A stretch of DNA of 64,000 nucleotides, taken from positions 248,001 through 312,000 of the forward strand of contig VZTG01006070.1 in NCBI GenBank assembly GCA_013397845.1, given 5' to 3'. Numbering within the stretch: position 1 is the stretch's first letter; each line of letters opens with the position of its first letter. The stretch comes from Melanocharis versteri. Lineage: Eukaryota > Chordata > Aves > Passeriformes > Melanocharitidae. Shown in pieces: positions 10,905-23,453 of the stretch. The notes under the pieces were generated by a model, which was not told the DNA's origin, did not search any database, and worked only from the letters and a program-made list of their open reading frames with translations. A program made the position numbers and the translations under genes.

Positions 10905-13900
10905 AACATCCAATGATCCTGCAGTTGATAAAAGGCACATGCACACACACGTCCTCCCCACCTCCACATTTTGGGTTTGCTACATTTATCTCAGTCTGTT
11001 AAGAGGGGAAAAAAATAAAAAAGACCCACCACACACCCCTCTGTCTCAGCTCCCAGGTCTGCTGCTTGATTCGTTTTTTTTTCTCCCTCAGTGTCTTGAA
11101 TAACACACACTGTGACAGAGTGACAAGCAGAAACTCAGCAAGTCACACTTCCTTCCTGCCGATGGCCGTGTCCATCTCTGAGGGCAGGCAGTGATCTCCA
11201 AGCTCTGTCTGACTTCACCCTGTGCCGTGGCACCAGGGGAAGCTCTCGCTGGCAGTGGGTGAAGGATCAGTCACATTCTTTCAAATTGACTAATCAAAGG
11301 TCCACCTTCCCAGAAATCCACCTCTTCAATCCCAGCTATTTGTGGATAAGCAGTTTGAGTTAATGGGTAGGAGATAAGAGTTATTAATGATTCGCTTCAG
11401 GTGAGGTCCTCTCTGAGTGCGGTTCCTCCCTCCCACCCGAGGGGCGAATGCTTTCCATCCCACGCGTGCCCACGTGAGGGTTTCACCCCAGGTCGGTGCT
11501 GGTGGCCACTCAGCTCTCCTGGGCACGTTCCCGTGCCGAGCTCTGGCGTGGCCCCCAGCCAGAGGCAGCTGAAGCGTGCCCGAGCTGGCTCTGCCCACGT
11601 GGAGCCCACCACAGGCACGGAGCTGCGCCTGGGATAGCAGGGAGGGAAGGGAAACATCTGCTCACCCCAGCTCCCTCCTTTCCGAGCCCAGGGCTGTGTC
11701 GGGGGGAGGCTGAGGCTGGCAAGGGTGGGAATGGGATCAGGAGCAGAAGTGCCCGGCAGCAGGAGAGCAGGGACGGTCTGCATCCAGCAGGTCATGGGAG
11801 CAGGCTCGGTGGAGACAGACCACTGCCCCTGGCTGTGGAGATCAGCCATCCCTTGAGCACTTCCAGCAGAGCATCCTCCCCAGGCCAGCTGCCAACACAC
11901 CAGCCCTGCTCCCCGGCCGCCAGGCGCTTCTGCTCCTGATCCCGTTCCCACCTTGCTCCTCCCGAGCCCAGAAGGGAAGGTCCCTCTGTGAGGGCCTGAT
12001 GCTGTCCCCACCTCCATGGCCCGAGGCAGCAGCTGGCTGTGTACAGGCTCACACTTTTCCACTTGCAGAAGTTGATCTGCAGGAGTGAGCGCTTCACGTG
12101 CTCCCAAGTGGAGTCCAGTGCAGCAGCGTGGAAACACGGCCGTGGATCAGTGGGATCACTGCGCTTTTCTAAGCTGATGCTTTATGAGCCTGTAATTCCA
12201 GGATTAGTGCCTGTGTGTTGAAAGCAGAAAAAAACCCCAATTGGCATCTGATTTTTGTCTGTAAAGCCACTGTTGAGCTGAGGGCATTGCCTAAATACAG
12301 TAAAATTGCCGTAAGAGTGCAAAGCAGAGTCTTCCTCCTGCTGTCTGGGAGCTGTTCTGGCAGAGCCCGGGCCCTTACGGTCACTGAAATGTCAGACTTC
12401 AGTAGGGGGGGCCCAAACAGGTTTTGATTTGCAGCAGACTTGAGCAACTCCGGAGGAGTTAATGCGCGTTATTGTCTCAGAAAATGGTGTGTTGGGGAAT
12501 GAAATCCATGGATTAATGAGCCCCCAGCCAGGCTCGGATCCATGGCCCTGACACAAGGCATTGTACACAGCCGAGGCGATGCCACGCGGGTGCCAAAAAT
12601 CTGCCATTACCTCAGCCTGACCTTACTGGAAGCTGAAAAGGTCTTTGGGAGGGATGGGATGGCGCATTCTGTGTGCCAGACCCTGGTTCCTTCAGCAGGG
12701 CAGCTGCTGGGTGCTGCACTCGGAGTGACCCGTGCGAGCCCGGCAGCATGAGCCGAGGTGAGATCTTTAAACCTTCCTACCCAGGTTTTTGTCACTGGGC
12801 TTTAACCCACGTCTCTCAGGGTGCTGCCTGTGGTTTGTGCTGCCATGGTGCCGGGCGTGTTATTATCTTCTGGGCTTGAAAAACTCTTGGTGGGGCCTGA
12901 TGCAATTAAGTGCGTTTTAGCTGAGCGCAAGAGAATGTGGAACAGATTATTCTTCCCGTGGCTTTTGAATGAAATATCGCAGCCTGTAATCTGACATTTT
13001 GGGGTAAAGGGCTGATTTGTCAGCTCGACTCAGGCAGTCTTTATTGCTAATCCTAAGGAAACATAGCTCCTCTATGAAGAGCAAGCCAATTTAGCTTTAA
13101 ATTGTGGCTCTGAAGCCCTGCTGAGTGAGCTGTATTTGAGTGACTTTGGGAGCCTGTGCACAGCATACTCTTGGATTGTCCCAAGTCAGTCACTGGGTGA
13201 TGGGGATCGGGCAAAGGAGACATCTCTCCTTTTTCTAAGGAGAGATATTTTTACAAAAAGAGGTATATTTTTATAAAAATATGCTTATTTTTTGCATTCT
13301 GAGAGAGCTGAGGGTACGTTGCCATCGCTGTGGTGGGGTGATTTGAAGTTCTGTTAGCACGCTGTGTGTTATCAATTCTGTTATCTGCTGCCGACCCCAG
13401 TGCCACGTCCCAATAACTCTGTACAGCATTGTGGAGTGACAACACTTTGACAATACATTGAGCCAAAGTTCCTGTAAACAAACCTGATCCGAGATTATAT
13501 TTAACTGCTTTTCGGTGTCATCTTTGGCACTACAAAAAAAAAAAGTCACCGAGGCAAATTGACTCATTTGATTTCTCATCCACGGAAAACTTTGTTTTTC
13601 ATTTTCTTCAGTGCCATTGTTGAGCTGGAACAAGGTACGTTTTTAGTTACACTTAAGTCAAGAGGCTTTCTGCAACAGTGGGAAGCAGTGGCTAAAAATA
13701 CAATTTACCAGTTTTTCTATGGAGGCAAAGCAATTAATATTAAAAGTGGCCCTTTCACAGAAGAGTTCACGTTCAGAATGCATTTCTTTATTAAAGAGGT
13801 AGAGAAAAAAGAAAAGGAAAAGTCGTGTTTGAGCCCCCCCAGAGGTGCAGGGGTGGGTGGGCAGAGCAGCCTCCCTGCAGAGACCTGGAAATGCCTCTTT

Positions 13901-16900
13901 GTGTCCCAGAGTTAATTTTGCCTTGAGTAAATTCACCCATTCCCTGCGTCTTTCACTGCAGGCTTCAGGGAATGGGGGCTTGGTGGCTTTTGGGGGTGTT
14001 GGCAGGCGAGGATCTTGCCCCGTTGATGCCCTGGGTGGCCGTTCCCTCCCTGGTGACATTGCTGCTCTTCGTTGGGAAATTCAGCACTGGGGGGGACTGT
14101 CAGCCTTGTCTGTATCTCGAGATCCAGCCTTTCCCAAGCAGCAGAACTGGCTTAAAACCTGGGAAATTGGGTAGAGGGACCCCTGTCTTTACCCTTTCTG
14201 AGTTGTGGGGGCCTTGAGGGCTTGTGTGGTGTCACTTTCAAACTATCTCGCCAAACAAATGGGTCAGCAGGCTGCCCCACTGCAGACAAAAGTTGAGTTT
14301 ATAAGGTGTTTGCAGGTCTTTCAGTTCAACCTTTTCCTTTTACCTCTCTCCCAGGTATTGTGAGGTTGCAGGTAAACTATGAGACCTTCACTGTTTTCAG
14401 GGCATCAGAGGGTAAAGCTGCAGGATTTTAATTTGAAATTTGATCTGTTGGTTTTTTTTCCTCCTCCAGTGATGCTTGTATGTCAGTTTCCTGAATGCGT
14501 TTGTTCTCTCACTTATGTTTAGTTAGTAGTTTTGTCTTTACCTGTTTCTCAACACATTTTCAAATTTTATCTCTATCCAAAAAGTTTCAGAAAAAGCTTA
14601 TTTTGAAAAGCACGGTCTGCGAATCCACAGGGTGGCTTTTTCCCAGGATGCTGTTCCTCCTTATTAAACAGCCGCCAACTGTTGCACCTGGATGATGTGC
14701 CACTCTTAATTACATGCACTGAGGAAACAAAACCAGGGTGTTTCTGCCGCCTGGATTTTGACATTTTCTTGCTTCTAGGTGTTTGCTTTCACAGCTTTTC
14801 ACAGGGGTTTGTGTGTGTGTGTGCGTGCAGATCCAGAATCTGTGCTGAAGCCGCTCCACGCACACTTCTGTTAACGTGCAGCGCTCCAGGAAATGTTTTG
14901 GAGAGCAGCGTTGTGTTTGCAGTGGCAGCACTGAGGACTTGGCTGGGAGCAGGACCAGGCTGCTGTGTCAGTGTGGTGTTCCCTGATAGGTGTTATGGAG
15001 CTTGCAGGAGTTTTAAGCAGAAGGCAGAGCGGAGCCAAACTGCTGGTGTGCTCCCAGCTGCTCAGTCTGTTTCACCTGCAAAGTAACCAGGTGAAAATGG
15101 GATATAAAGCCACGCTCTTCCCTCTCTCCCTTCCCTGTGTTGCATGCTGGGTGTGAGCAGGAATGAGCTGGGATAGGCCACGAGCCTGTTCATTAATCCA
15201 GAGTCCGACTTCCAGAACGATTTCCTCAATGTTTTTCAGCTGTAGCTTGCGACTCGTTCTGCAACGAGCTGAATTGATGCGCATGTGGCAGTTCCTTATC
15301 CTCTTGAGATAATCTGCTTTCAAGTTTGCATTCAGCAGTTTTGAGGATGCCTCATGTCAGCAATGTGCTGCTTTTCCTACAGACTGTTTTCCTTTCAGTG
15401 GCAGATGCAGGATGGAGGGAAGCCGAGTGTTTTGGGTTGAATTGACACCAGGTGACGCTCACATCTGGATCCGAGTGTTTGTTCCTGCAAGTTTTGTAAT
15501 TTTAACTTGTTTAATGCTATGTAGAGCTGTACGCCCATTTCCAAAGACATGAGTTACCTATAAATGTCTTGGCAATTAGAGCACGTCTTGCTTCCTGCGT
15601 TGTGCAGTGTCTCCTGTGACACCAGTGACCGGCAGGATGCTGCTGCAGCTTCTTGCATTTTAGCAGATGCAGCGTCTTTGCCCCTCTGCCCTCGGGAGCT
15701 GGGAAAAGGGAGGTTATTAATGAGCAGCAGTCGCTCTTCACGAGGGTACACCCCTGGCAGGAAAGCAGTCGTGACAAACCTTGAGGTGACTGAGTTGTGA
15801 CAGTCTGCCTGAACCCCAAGCTGCTGTGTTGTCTGAACAGTGGCACGGAAATGAGCTGAGGGTTTACAGCTGACTGTGCTGTTCTTCAAGGTTATGGAGA
15901 GGCATCAAAGCTGTCCAAAGCCAAAAACTGGGGAGGTATCAGCCAGGAGATGAATTAGGGGGATTGCAGCCGGTGCTCACCTGGCAGCGTGGGGTACGAG
16001 TGCACCAGAGCAAACTGGCCGGACTCAGGCCGTGCTGGTGCTGGTCTGCTCAGCCCACTTTGGCTCCTTCAGCTCCAGGTTGGCTGAGCTGTTATTTCCA
16101 GATGAATTGAAGAGCAGGAAACCCAAACCTCCCTCTTCCACGGCTCAGTGAAACAGCTCACACTGTGTTTCCCTGGGGGTTGTCTGGTGGCCGATCTCCC
16201 GCAGGGGATGAACTCGGTGTTGAGGGTGGCTTTGGTGGCCTGGAGTGGTGCTGATGAAGAGAACTGGGCTGGCTTTTCTGGGGTAGGAGACAAGCTGCTC
16301 TGGGGCCCAGCTGGGACGGAGGCACCCCTTTGTGAGCCAGCTCAGTGAACCCCTGGCACCCCTGAGTGCTGATCTGTGCTCTGGCAGTGCTGGCAGAGAG
16401 CAGGGTCAAACCTCATCCTTGTGGACAGGGCCTGGGAGGAGTCACCACGCTCCCCCAGGGAAACCACCTGCGAAAAATTAACGAAAGCTGCTGCTGCCCT
16501 GACCAAAGTCTCCTTTTCTGTCAGTGTTTGCTCTGCTCTGGCCCTGCTGAGCCCCAGGTTCAACACCTTTGGTGCTATATCCATGGTGCTCCTCATTGGC
16601 CATGTGAGAGCAGAGGCACTGAGGGAAACCATTGCAACAAAGAGAACTAAAAAAAGCCAAGTTATATAAAATAAAGTTCCTTTGCTCTCTGTCTGTTGTG
16701 GAAGATTGTCATGGAAACATTTTTTTCAGAGAATAAATTCATTTTCTGTGAATAATGTCCACAGAGCTGAGGGAGAGAGCGTATTATTTATATATAAAAT
16801 CTCTATTGGAGACACCTTTTTCCTGGCTCCTGACAGTTGTAAATGTTTTATCTGCTGTGTTTTAAATCACTACAAAGGAGGGTATTACCTGGGCCTCAAA

Positions 16901-19900
16901 AGCAGTGGCTCACGGGGATTGGGCTGTTGGTTTTTCTCCTCCTTAAAGCCAGAGAGCTGTACTGATATTAAATCAGGGGCACTGAGCCTTCCATAAGTCC
17001 AGTTCTGCATAAGATCACTCAAATGTGAAACAGGGGCTACTTAATGGGAAACATATCCCACAACCAGGAAGATGGGAAGCCGTGTTGGCGTGTCAGTTTT
17101 ACCTTAGGAGAGAGGGTCAAAAAGCCCTTTTCTGTAGAACAGAGAGATTTTGGAAAGTGATACTTGATGGATATTTTGCATTTTGTCAATGGCAAGGCAA
17201 ACCCATCTGTCCCAGGCACTGAGAGACAAGATTGTTCCTTGCAGGAAATGTCTCCGGCCTGGAGGCTGGTTTTGACAAGCTCTGTGAGGATTTCTTTTGG
17301 AGCCTTTTAGTGCATCCTCGTGTATGTCTGTGCCTGGCTTTCTGCCACCACTACTTTCATCAGTCTCTGCATAATCTCTCTTGACTTGTGTAGAGATCCT
17401 TGGAGGCCAGGGAGGTAAAAATGGGCTGCTCTCCCTCACGGATGCAGTTACGGCTGCCCCGTTAATTAGCTGACCAAGAGAGCACTGAAAGGTAGCTGGA
17501 ATTGATTTCCTTCTGCCAAAGGCAAGACAGATCCCTGCCATGACCCTCTCAAGATAAGCCATAAACCAAGTTCCTTCCCATGGATGAGGCTGTTCTGTGT
17601 TTCTGCTTCCCAGGCAGTCTCTGACCCCGTGGCATCTGTGCCTGGTACAAATCCTGCTGCTTCGGACAGGTAGAACCAAGGAAAAATGTATTTATGGGAG
17701 TTTCTTTTCAGGGTGGGGGTGTTGTGGCACCCCACTTGCCTTCAAACCATCTCCTGCCGGTCCCTGAGCTGTAAAGTCCAGCTGTTCCAGGTGCCAGGGA
17801 TGCTGGCAGGTCAGGATATGTCTGTCTGTCCCTGTTTGAACGGGGAGTGGCGCAGAAGATGGGAGGGAAAGGGCGGCTGGCTCTATGGAAACAGCAGAGC
17901 AGATGTCCAGGGAAGGATAACCACTGTTGGCTGTGGAACATGGCACAAAGTTCCCCATGAATATGATGTGAGGTAACAGAAATGTTGAAGAGGAATAGCC
18001 TGAGTTTGCCCAGTTTACCTTTTGGGATGTTAATTTTAATTTTATTAAAGAACCTTCTGTTATCAGAAATCTTTCCCTCGTGTAGGTGCTTGCAGAAAAT
18101 CATTGAGTCAGTGCTTAGCATTCTCTTAATTAAATATTTTGAGCTTCAGTCAGTTACTACGACAAACGGTTCTTGGACCTGACTGTTCTGAAGCTCTTTT
18201 CAGAACTCTTTCCAAAGTTTCAGCATAATTTTTTAATTACTGGCACCAGCACTGGATACAGCAACCTAATAATAGTCCCCAGTGCCTTGGACAGGTGTAG
18301 TTAATACCTTTTCTTACTTTAACAAATACATCCTGCTTATGCTTTTAGGGATTATGTTTAAGTTGGCTGTGGCATCTGGAGGCCTTACGATCATTTGCTT
18401 ATCTAAAGTGCTCCTGAATGCCTTTCTGCACTGCTGGGTTCTGTCATGTTTGGGCTGTAGGGAATGGTAGGATGTTCTTCTTATCCCCTGGCAGTTGGAT
18501 TCTTTCCCTTCAGGCTACCAGGAATCCGAAGTACATGAGTGAATGTACTCGGGGCTGCTTTCTTGTCTGGAAGAGTTTATGTTCCTTCAGGGGCTGGTTT
18601 CAAGCTTTCCTGGCTGTTTGTAGGCTGCCAGCAGAGCCAGTGGCCTTCTGCCTGCTGAGACATTTCTCCTGGACTCGTCTGCAGCAGCTGCGTTTGCGTG
18701 TTGCTACACCCCAAACTCTTGGCTTACGCTGTCGGGCTCAGAGGAAAAGAAAGTTCCTTAGCAGCAGTGACTCCTCCCTACCTGTTCTGATTGCTGATTT
18801 TACTACAGTTAGAGCAAATACTGAAACACCCTTTTCTTTAGTGCTTTATTTCTTAAAATACTGGATCTTGCTATATTAAAACCCCCATTCAGTTACTGCG
18901 CTGTAACATTTGCTAAGCTGTAACAGTTAGAGAAAAGAATAAACTCTACCCAGAGAATGAAATTGGCTTTTTCTGATCCTTGGATTTGGTTGTGATGAAC
19001 AACTTGTTCTGTGCCTGGCTGGTTGATTGCCCAAAATGAGATGCCCTTGAAGGGGTTGATTTTGGGACTGTGCTGACAATTGTGCAGGCTTCAGAGTTAG
19101 GTCTGTTTAATATGATTTGAATTGGCCACCCAAAATCACCAGCTGGTTTTGAAAACAGAGCTCAGATTTTTGTGGTGAGAACAGTGGTAAATACAAAGCA
19201 AGCTGCAAGTGAAGCCAGACAGCTATCACTGGAAATAAGGGAGGAAAGAAACTGAATTTATTGCCGCCTTGGGCACAGCAAAAAGAAAAAAGCTGGAGAT
19301 GGACTTGCAGTACTGATGGCTGCAAAATATCTCCATGGTCTGGCTCTTTGTCTCATTCTCCTGGCTAAGCTTAAACTGGACTGTAAAAGTTTGTGATTTG
19401 GGTGCAGAAGTCCAAGTCTCAGGCTTTCTCTTTGCCTGTGCCCCGAGCTGCAGCTCTGAACTGCATTGGCATGGTCAGGATGCTCCAGGATGGTGCTGGG
19501 AGTGAGTGCTGCTGCCTGGCTGGGCACCATCTCCAGCAGGTCTGCCAGAAGTCGACTCTGGGGAAAAAAAAAGAGGAAGAAAAGAGGAAAAAGACAGGGG
19601 GTTGTCCCTGACAGCTAAAATAGTCCCTCCGATAGTTGAGGTTGCTTCTCTTGTGCTCTGCTGGTCTCCTGGCCAAATCCCACAGTTCTTGCTGGATTCT
19701 TTTTCAAACCAGTTTCCTCTCAATTCAACCAAAGCTCCCTTTGGCAGCAGCCAGCAGGAACTGCCTCCCTCTTAGGCTGAGGAGAGAATTTGCAGAAGGA
19801 AACAATCCAAGCAGTCGGTAAGTGGGGAAAGCTCTTTAAAAGTCCTCAAAATGTCACACGCTGATTTTGCAAGGTCACGTGCCATCCCCTGTTCTCTGCG

Positions 19901-22439
19901 AAGTTAAACATGTTAGAACATTATTTGCCGAGCTGGGGCCACTGCAGTGGAAGTGTTCCTGTAGTTGTTATTGCAGGCCTCTGACGTGGGCATTGCTCAG
20001 GACCTCTTGACTTTGGCTCCTCGAAGACTGGGCAAAGCAGCACTGCTGCAGAGCATCCAGGCCGTGAGCTAAATTGACCTCTGGGCAAGCAAATGTCTAC
20101 AGAAGCAGAGCTTCTTGGGCTGGGGCTTTTCCAAGTGTCTCTGGCTGGGTTTTAAATAGCTGGCAGAAGGGGAGAGGATGACTTGGACTTCTGCTCGCTG
20201 AGCACCTGGAGGTTCCTGCTGCCCGGAACGGCAGAACCCTGTTGGGTTGTTGGCAGGTCTGGGAAGCTGCCCCACAGGAGCTGGTGCTTCCTGCATAGAC
20301 ACACGGACAGGACAGTCCCAGGATGAGTGTGACCCCCTTCCCTGCTTCGTGGCAGTTTCCTACTGCTCACCGAGGGGATGCACAATGTGTCTGCTCTGGT
20401 GGCAGCAGCTCTGGCTCCCAGATTTCTCCAGGCAACGCTTGGTCCTTTCAACTGCTTCTTCTCGGGTTTATTTTTTTCCTCGGGGCCTTGCTGCGACTGT
20501 TTTTGTGCAGTTTGGTGCCAGTCAGCTTCAGCCTCCCCCGCCTCTCTCTCCCTGAGATTCACAAGCCCTCCCGAAGCAGAGCTGGCACCGGTCCCCCGCG
20601 CCCGTGTGTGTGGGACACGTGCCGCTGTTTGGGTGAGGACACGTGCCCGTGCTGGAGCTCCAGCTGCCTGGTTCTGCCGGCAGCATCACCCTCTCCTCCA
20701 GGAGAAGGGAGGTGCTGGCCCTGCCCTCACCTGCTCCCGTGTGTGCTTTAGCCCAGCCTGGACTATTTTAGCGCAGCGATGGAGAGAAGCAGCAATTGCT
20801 CATATGATGTGTCACACCATAAACTTCAGGAAAGTAATTCATTCCAACAGTGTAATTCTGGGACTCGGGAACCAAAAATATGGGCTATTACTCATCTTTG
20901 TATCTCATAACACAGAATAACCTAAACCATTTATCTATTTACGCAGCAGAGGTTTAGCCAAAAGCAGAGTCTTGAATGTCAAGAGCCACTGTTGCTACAT
21001 ATTGAGAGTAATTACTTGCTTTATCATTTATTTTTTAATTTCTGTGCCAATATTGGCCAGGAACTCAAGTCAGGAGATAGGCATGATGCAGAAACAAAGA
21101 GCCCCTACTTGAAGCTTGGGAGAGCAAAGCTGAGTAATTGGCATGTCTTGAGTAGGCTGTGAAAGCTCGAATGTGTTTGTTTGATGATTACCCAACATCT
21201 ACAGTATTTTCTCTACTGAGTGCTTTTTCCTTCTGCATGAATGAAATTTCCAGGTGCGTGCACACACATCTACAGTGCACAGGAGGCTCTGAGTGTTAAG
21301 TGTGGCTGGGCACATTTGGTCTTCACTTGCCTTGGTCTACCTCTGGATGAGCTCACAATCAGGGATATTTAGCTGAGTCAGCCCTGGGGTAGCTCCATGC
21401 AGAGTTTGATCCCTAGAACAGGGTATTGCTGGAACAAATCTGCTGTTTCCACCTCGGCCAGCTCTGTCAGCTGTGCAGGGGGATCTCTTGGACATGGTGG
21501 AAGGGGTCTTGAAGGGGGAAAGGTCGCTCAGAGCAGGGGTGAATCCCAATGCTGCTTTGCTCGTCTGCTGGGATTGGTGGGGTGCCTGGCCAGGTGTCTG
21601 TCAAAATTAAGGGGAAAGTTTGCCCTTAGGGCATAGAAAGCTAGTTCTTGGTGACAGTGGAAAAGTCCTCCCGGGGTCACACAATTGGCTCTGTCCTCTG
21701 GGTTCAGGGGGTTGCTCCACCCCCACGGCTGAGCCCAGGCTGGGCAGCACGTGTGGGCACATATAATGTGCTTTTTTTGTCAGTGAATTGGGGGTGACTT
21801 ATCAATAAGAATAATAGATTGCTTCTCCGTACTGTTACTACTCCGTGTTTTGTACCTTGCAGCTGTGATAAATACCAGCTTTTAATGTTTTTTTAACTTC
21901 TGCAGAGCTTCTGTTGTGCTGCCAACGTACAGTGTGGTATCTCATGTTTCTGTAACCTGTGAATTTGTTTGTCCTCACCAGAGTAACTCCTGTGGTTTGC
22001 TGTCTAAATAATCTGTGCAAGCCTCTGTGCTCAGTTCCATCTCATTAGATGAAAGAATGTACTAATTTAAGTCCGTTTCCTTGGTGAATCACCTGAGGCT
22101 TTCAGAAATGCTGAAATTAAGCTCTGATTTACCTGTTGTTTTATCTGATGGCTAAATGATGTCTCTTTAATGGAAGTAGTCAGGAATGTAGCTCCCAGGT
22201 GTTTAAGGTCCTGATGCTGCTCCGAGTTCACCCAGGCAGCTCTCGTGTGTGGTGTTCAGCCTTGTCTCTTTACCAGGGCTGTGTCATCAGAATGATCTTT
22301 CTGTTGCAGAAACACACTCAGCCAATAACACACTCAGCAATATTGGCTCCTGGCTCTTAGCACACGCTGGGAAGCCCCAATTCCTGCAGTTTTACCCTCC
22401 AATTCCAAGGCATTCGTGTCAAAGGGGAGGTGCAGATGA

Positions 22440-22612
22440 CCGGGAAGCCTGAACGTTTCCAGGGATGGGGCAACCTGTGCCAGGGCCTCAGCACCCTCAC
22501 AGCCAGGAATTCCTTCCCAATATCCCATCTGAACCTGCCCTCTGGCAGTTTGAAGCCGTTCCCTTTGTCCTGTCCCTCCAGGCCCTTGTCCCAAGTCCTT
22601 CTCCAGCTCTCA
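22440..22612 (-). mobile_element. CR1 LINE fragment
   Basis: The segment carries reverse-orientation CR1 phrases: TTTCCAGGGATGGGGCAACC, CTGTGCCAGGGCCTCAGCAC, AATTCCTTCCCAATATCCCA and GCAGTTTGAAGCCGTTCCC. It is an internal piece of the CR1 3' region with the terminal octamers absent. It lies in HUNK intron 1, about 550 bases before exon 2. Confidence 0.85.
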
Positions 22613-23160
22613 TGAGAGAGAAAAAGCAGAAAAAAGAAGTGTGCCAGGAGAGTGGTACCAAAATGGTTTTCTTTTTTGTAGTGTGCTTTTATCCTGTTTA
22701 ATCATGCAAAGCCAACACTCGACTATAGTTAAAGAAAATTGTCATGGAGGGATATCACCTCCAGTCATATATTCAAAGCCAGGAAGAGCCAGAAACAACA
22801 CTTGAAAGTTGTAAACACCAGCCTGGAGGCGTTCTGAGTAAACAGCTGCAATAAATGCCCAGCATTAAGCGTGTCAAGTGTTTGTCGATGGTGAGTGGCA
22901 TTGCCTCCTCTCCTTTGTTACTGATTTCCTTGCAATAATTTTTGGCTGTCATTGTACAAGGAAATAAAGGGCGGACGAGACAGCGGGGTTGGAAAAACAG
23001 CTCTTTCTGTGACCTGTGCAGCTGTGCCTGAAGCTGTGGTGTGCCAGCTGAGAGGGACATCCTTTTGGCTTCTGGTTTTTTTAATGGCTGTTCATACAAA
23101 GTTAGAGCAACAAATCATCGGTGTGACAGCTAACATCCCCTGTCCTGTTTTCTCCTTAAG

Positions 23161-23453
23161 GTGGCAGTGAAAGTAATTGACAAGAAGAGAGCCAAAAAGG
23201 ACACCTATGTCACCAAGAACCTGCGGCGGGAAGGGCAAATCCAGCAAATGATCCGCCACCCCAATATTGCCCAGCTGCTGGATATACTGGAAACTGAGAA
23301 CAGCTACTACCTGGTCATGGAGCTGTGCCCTGGAGGCAACCTGATGCACAAGATCTACGAGAAGAAAAGGCTGGAGGAGCACGAAGCCCGTAAATACATC
23401 CGGCAGCTCATCCTGGCCGTGGAGCACCTTCACCGGGCAGGAGTCGTGCACAG
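23161..23453 (+). CDS. HUNK: HUNK exon 2: kinase N-lobe, beta3 to HR of HRD
   Basis: The exon opens in phase 0 with Val-Ala-Val-Lys; the Lys codon 23170-23172 is the ATP-anchoring beta3 lysine. Then come the alpha-C helix (RREGQIQQMIRHPNI, with its conserved Glu), the hinge (LVMELCPGGNLM) and helix E, ending in VVHR. The Arg codon of HRD is split (AG here, A in exon 3). The acceptor is TTAAG at 23160, an AAG rather than CAG type, and the donor is GTAACC from 23454. The sequence is nearly identical to mammalian HUNK as I recall it. The upstream glycine loop should be in exon 1. Confidence 0.97.

Larger units (their letters stand above)
9720..23160 (+). other. HUNK: HUNK intron 1 (readable part)
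   Basis: About 13.4 kb separates the gap from exon 2, assuming exon 1 is in the gap. The intron ends in a pyrimidine-rich stretch and the acceptor TTAAG at 23160. It contains a sense CR1 copy (10162-10560), a perfect inverted repeat (10869-10904), a reverse CR1 fragment near 22440-22612 and short homopolymers. A GC-rich part at about 11400-12140 has long open frames on both strands, but nothing recognisable. I see no other exon. Confidence 0.7.

Noticed and set aside
11397..12137. 246-codon minus-strand frame in a GC-rich part of intron 1
   Set aside because: No recognisable family, and open frames lie on both strands at the same place. GC-rich composition alone explains it.
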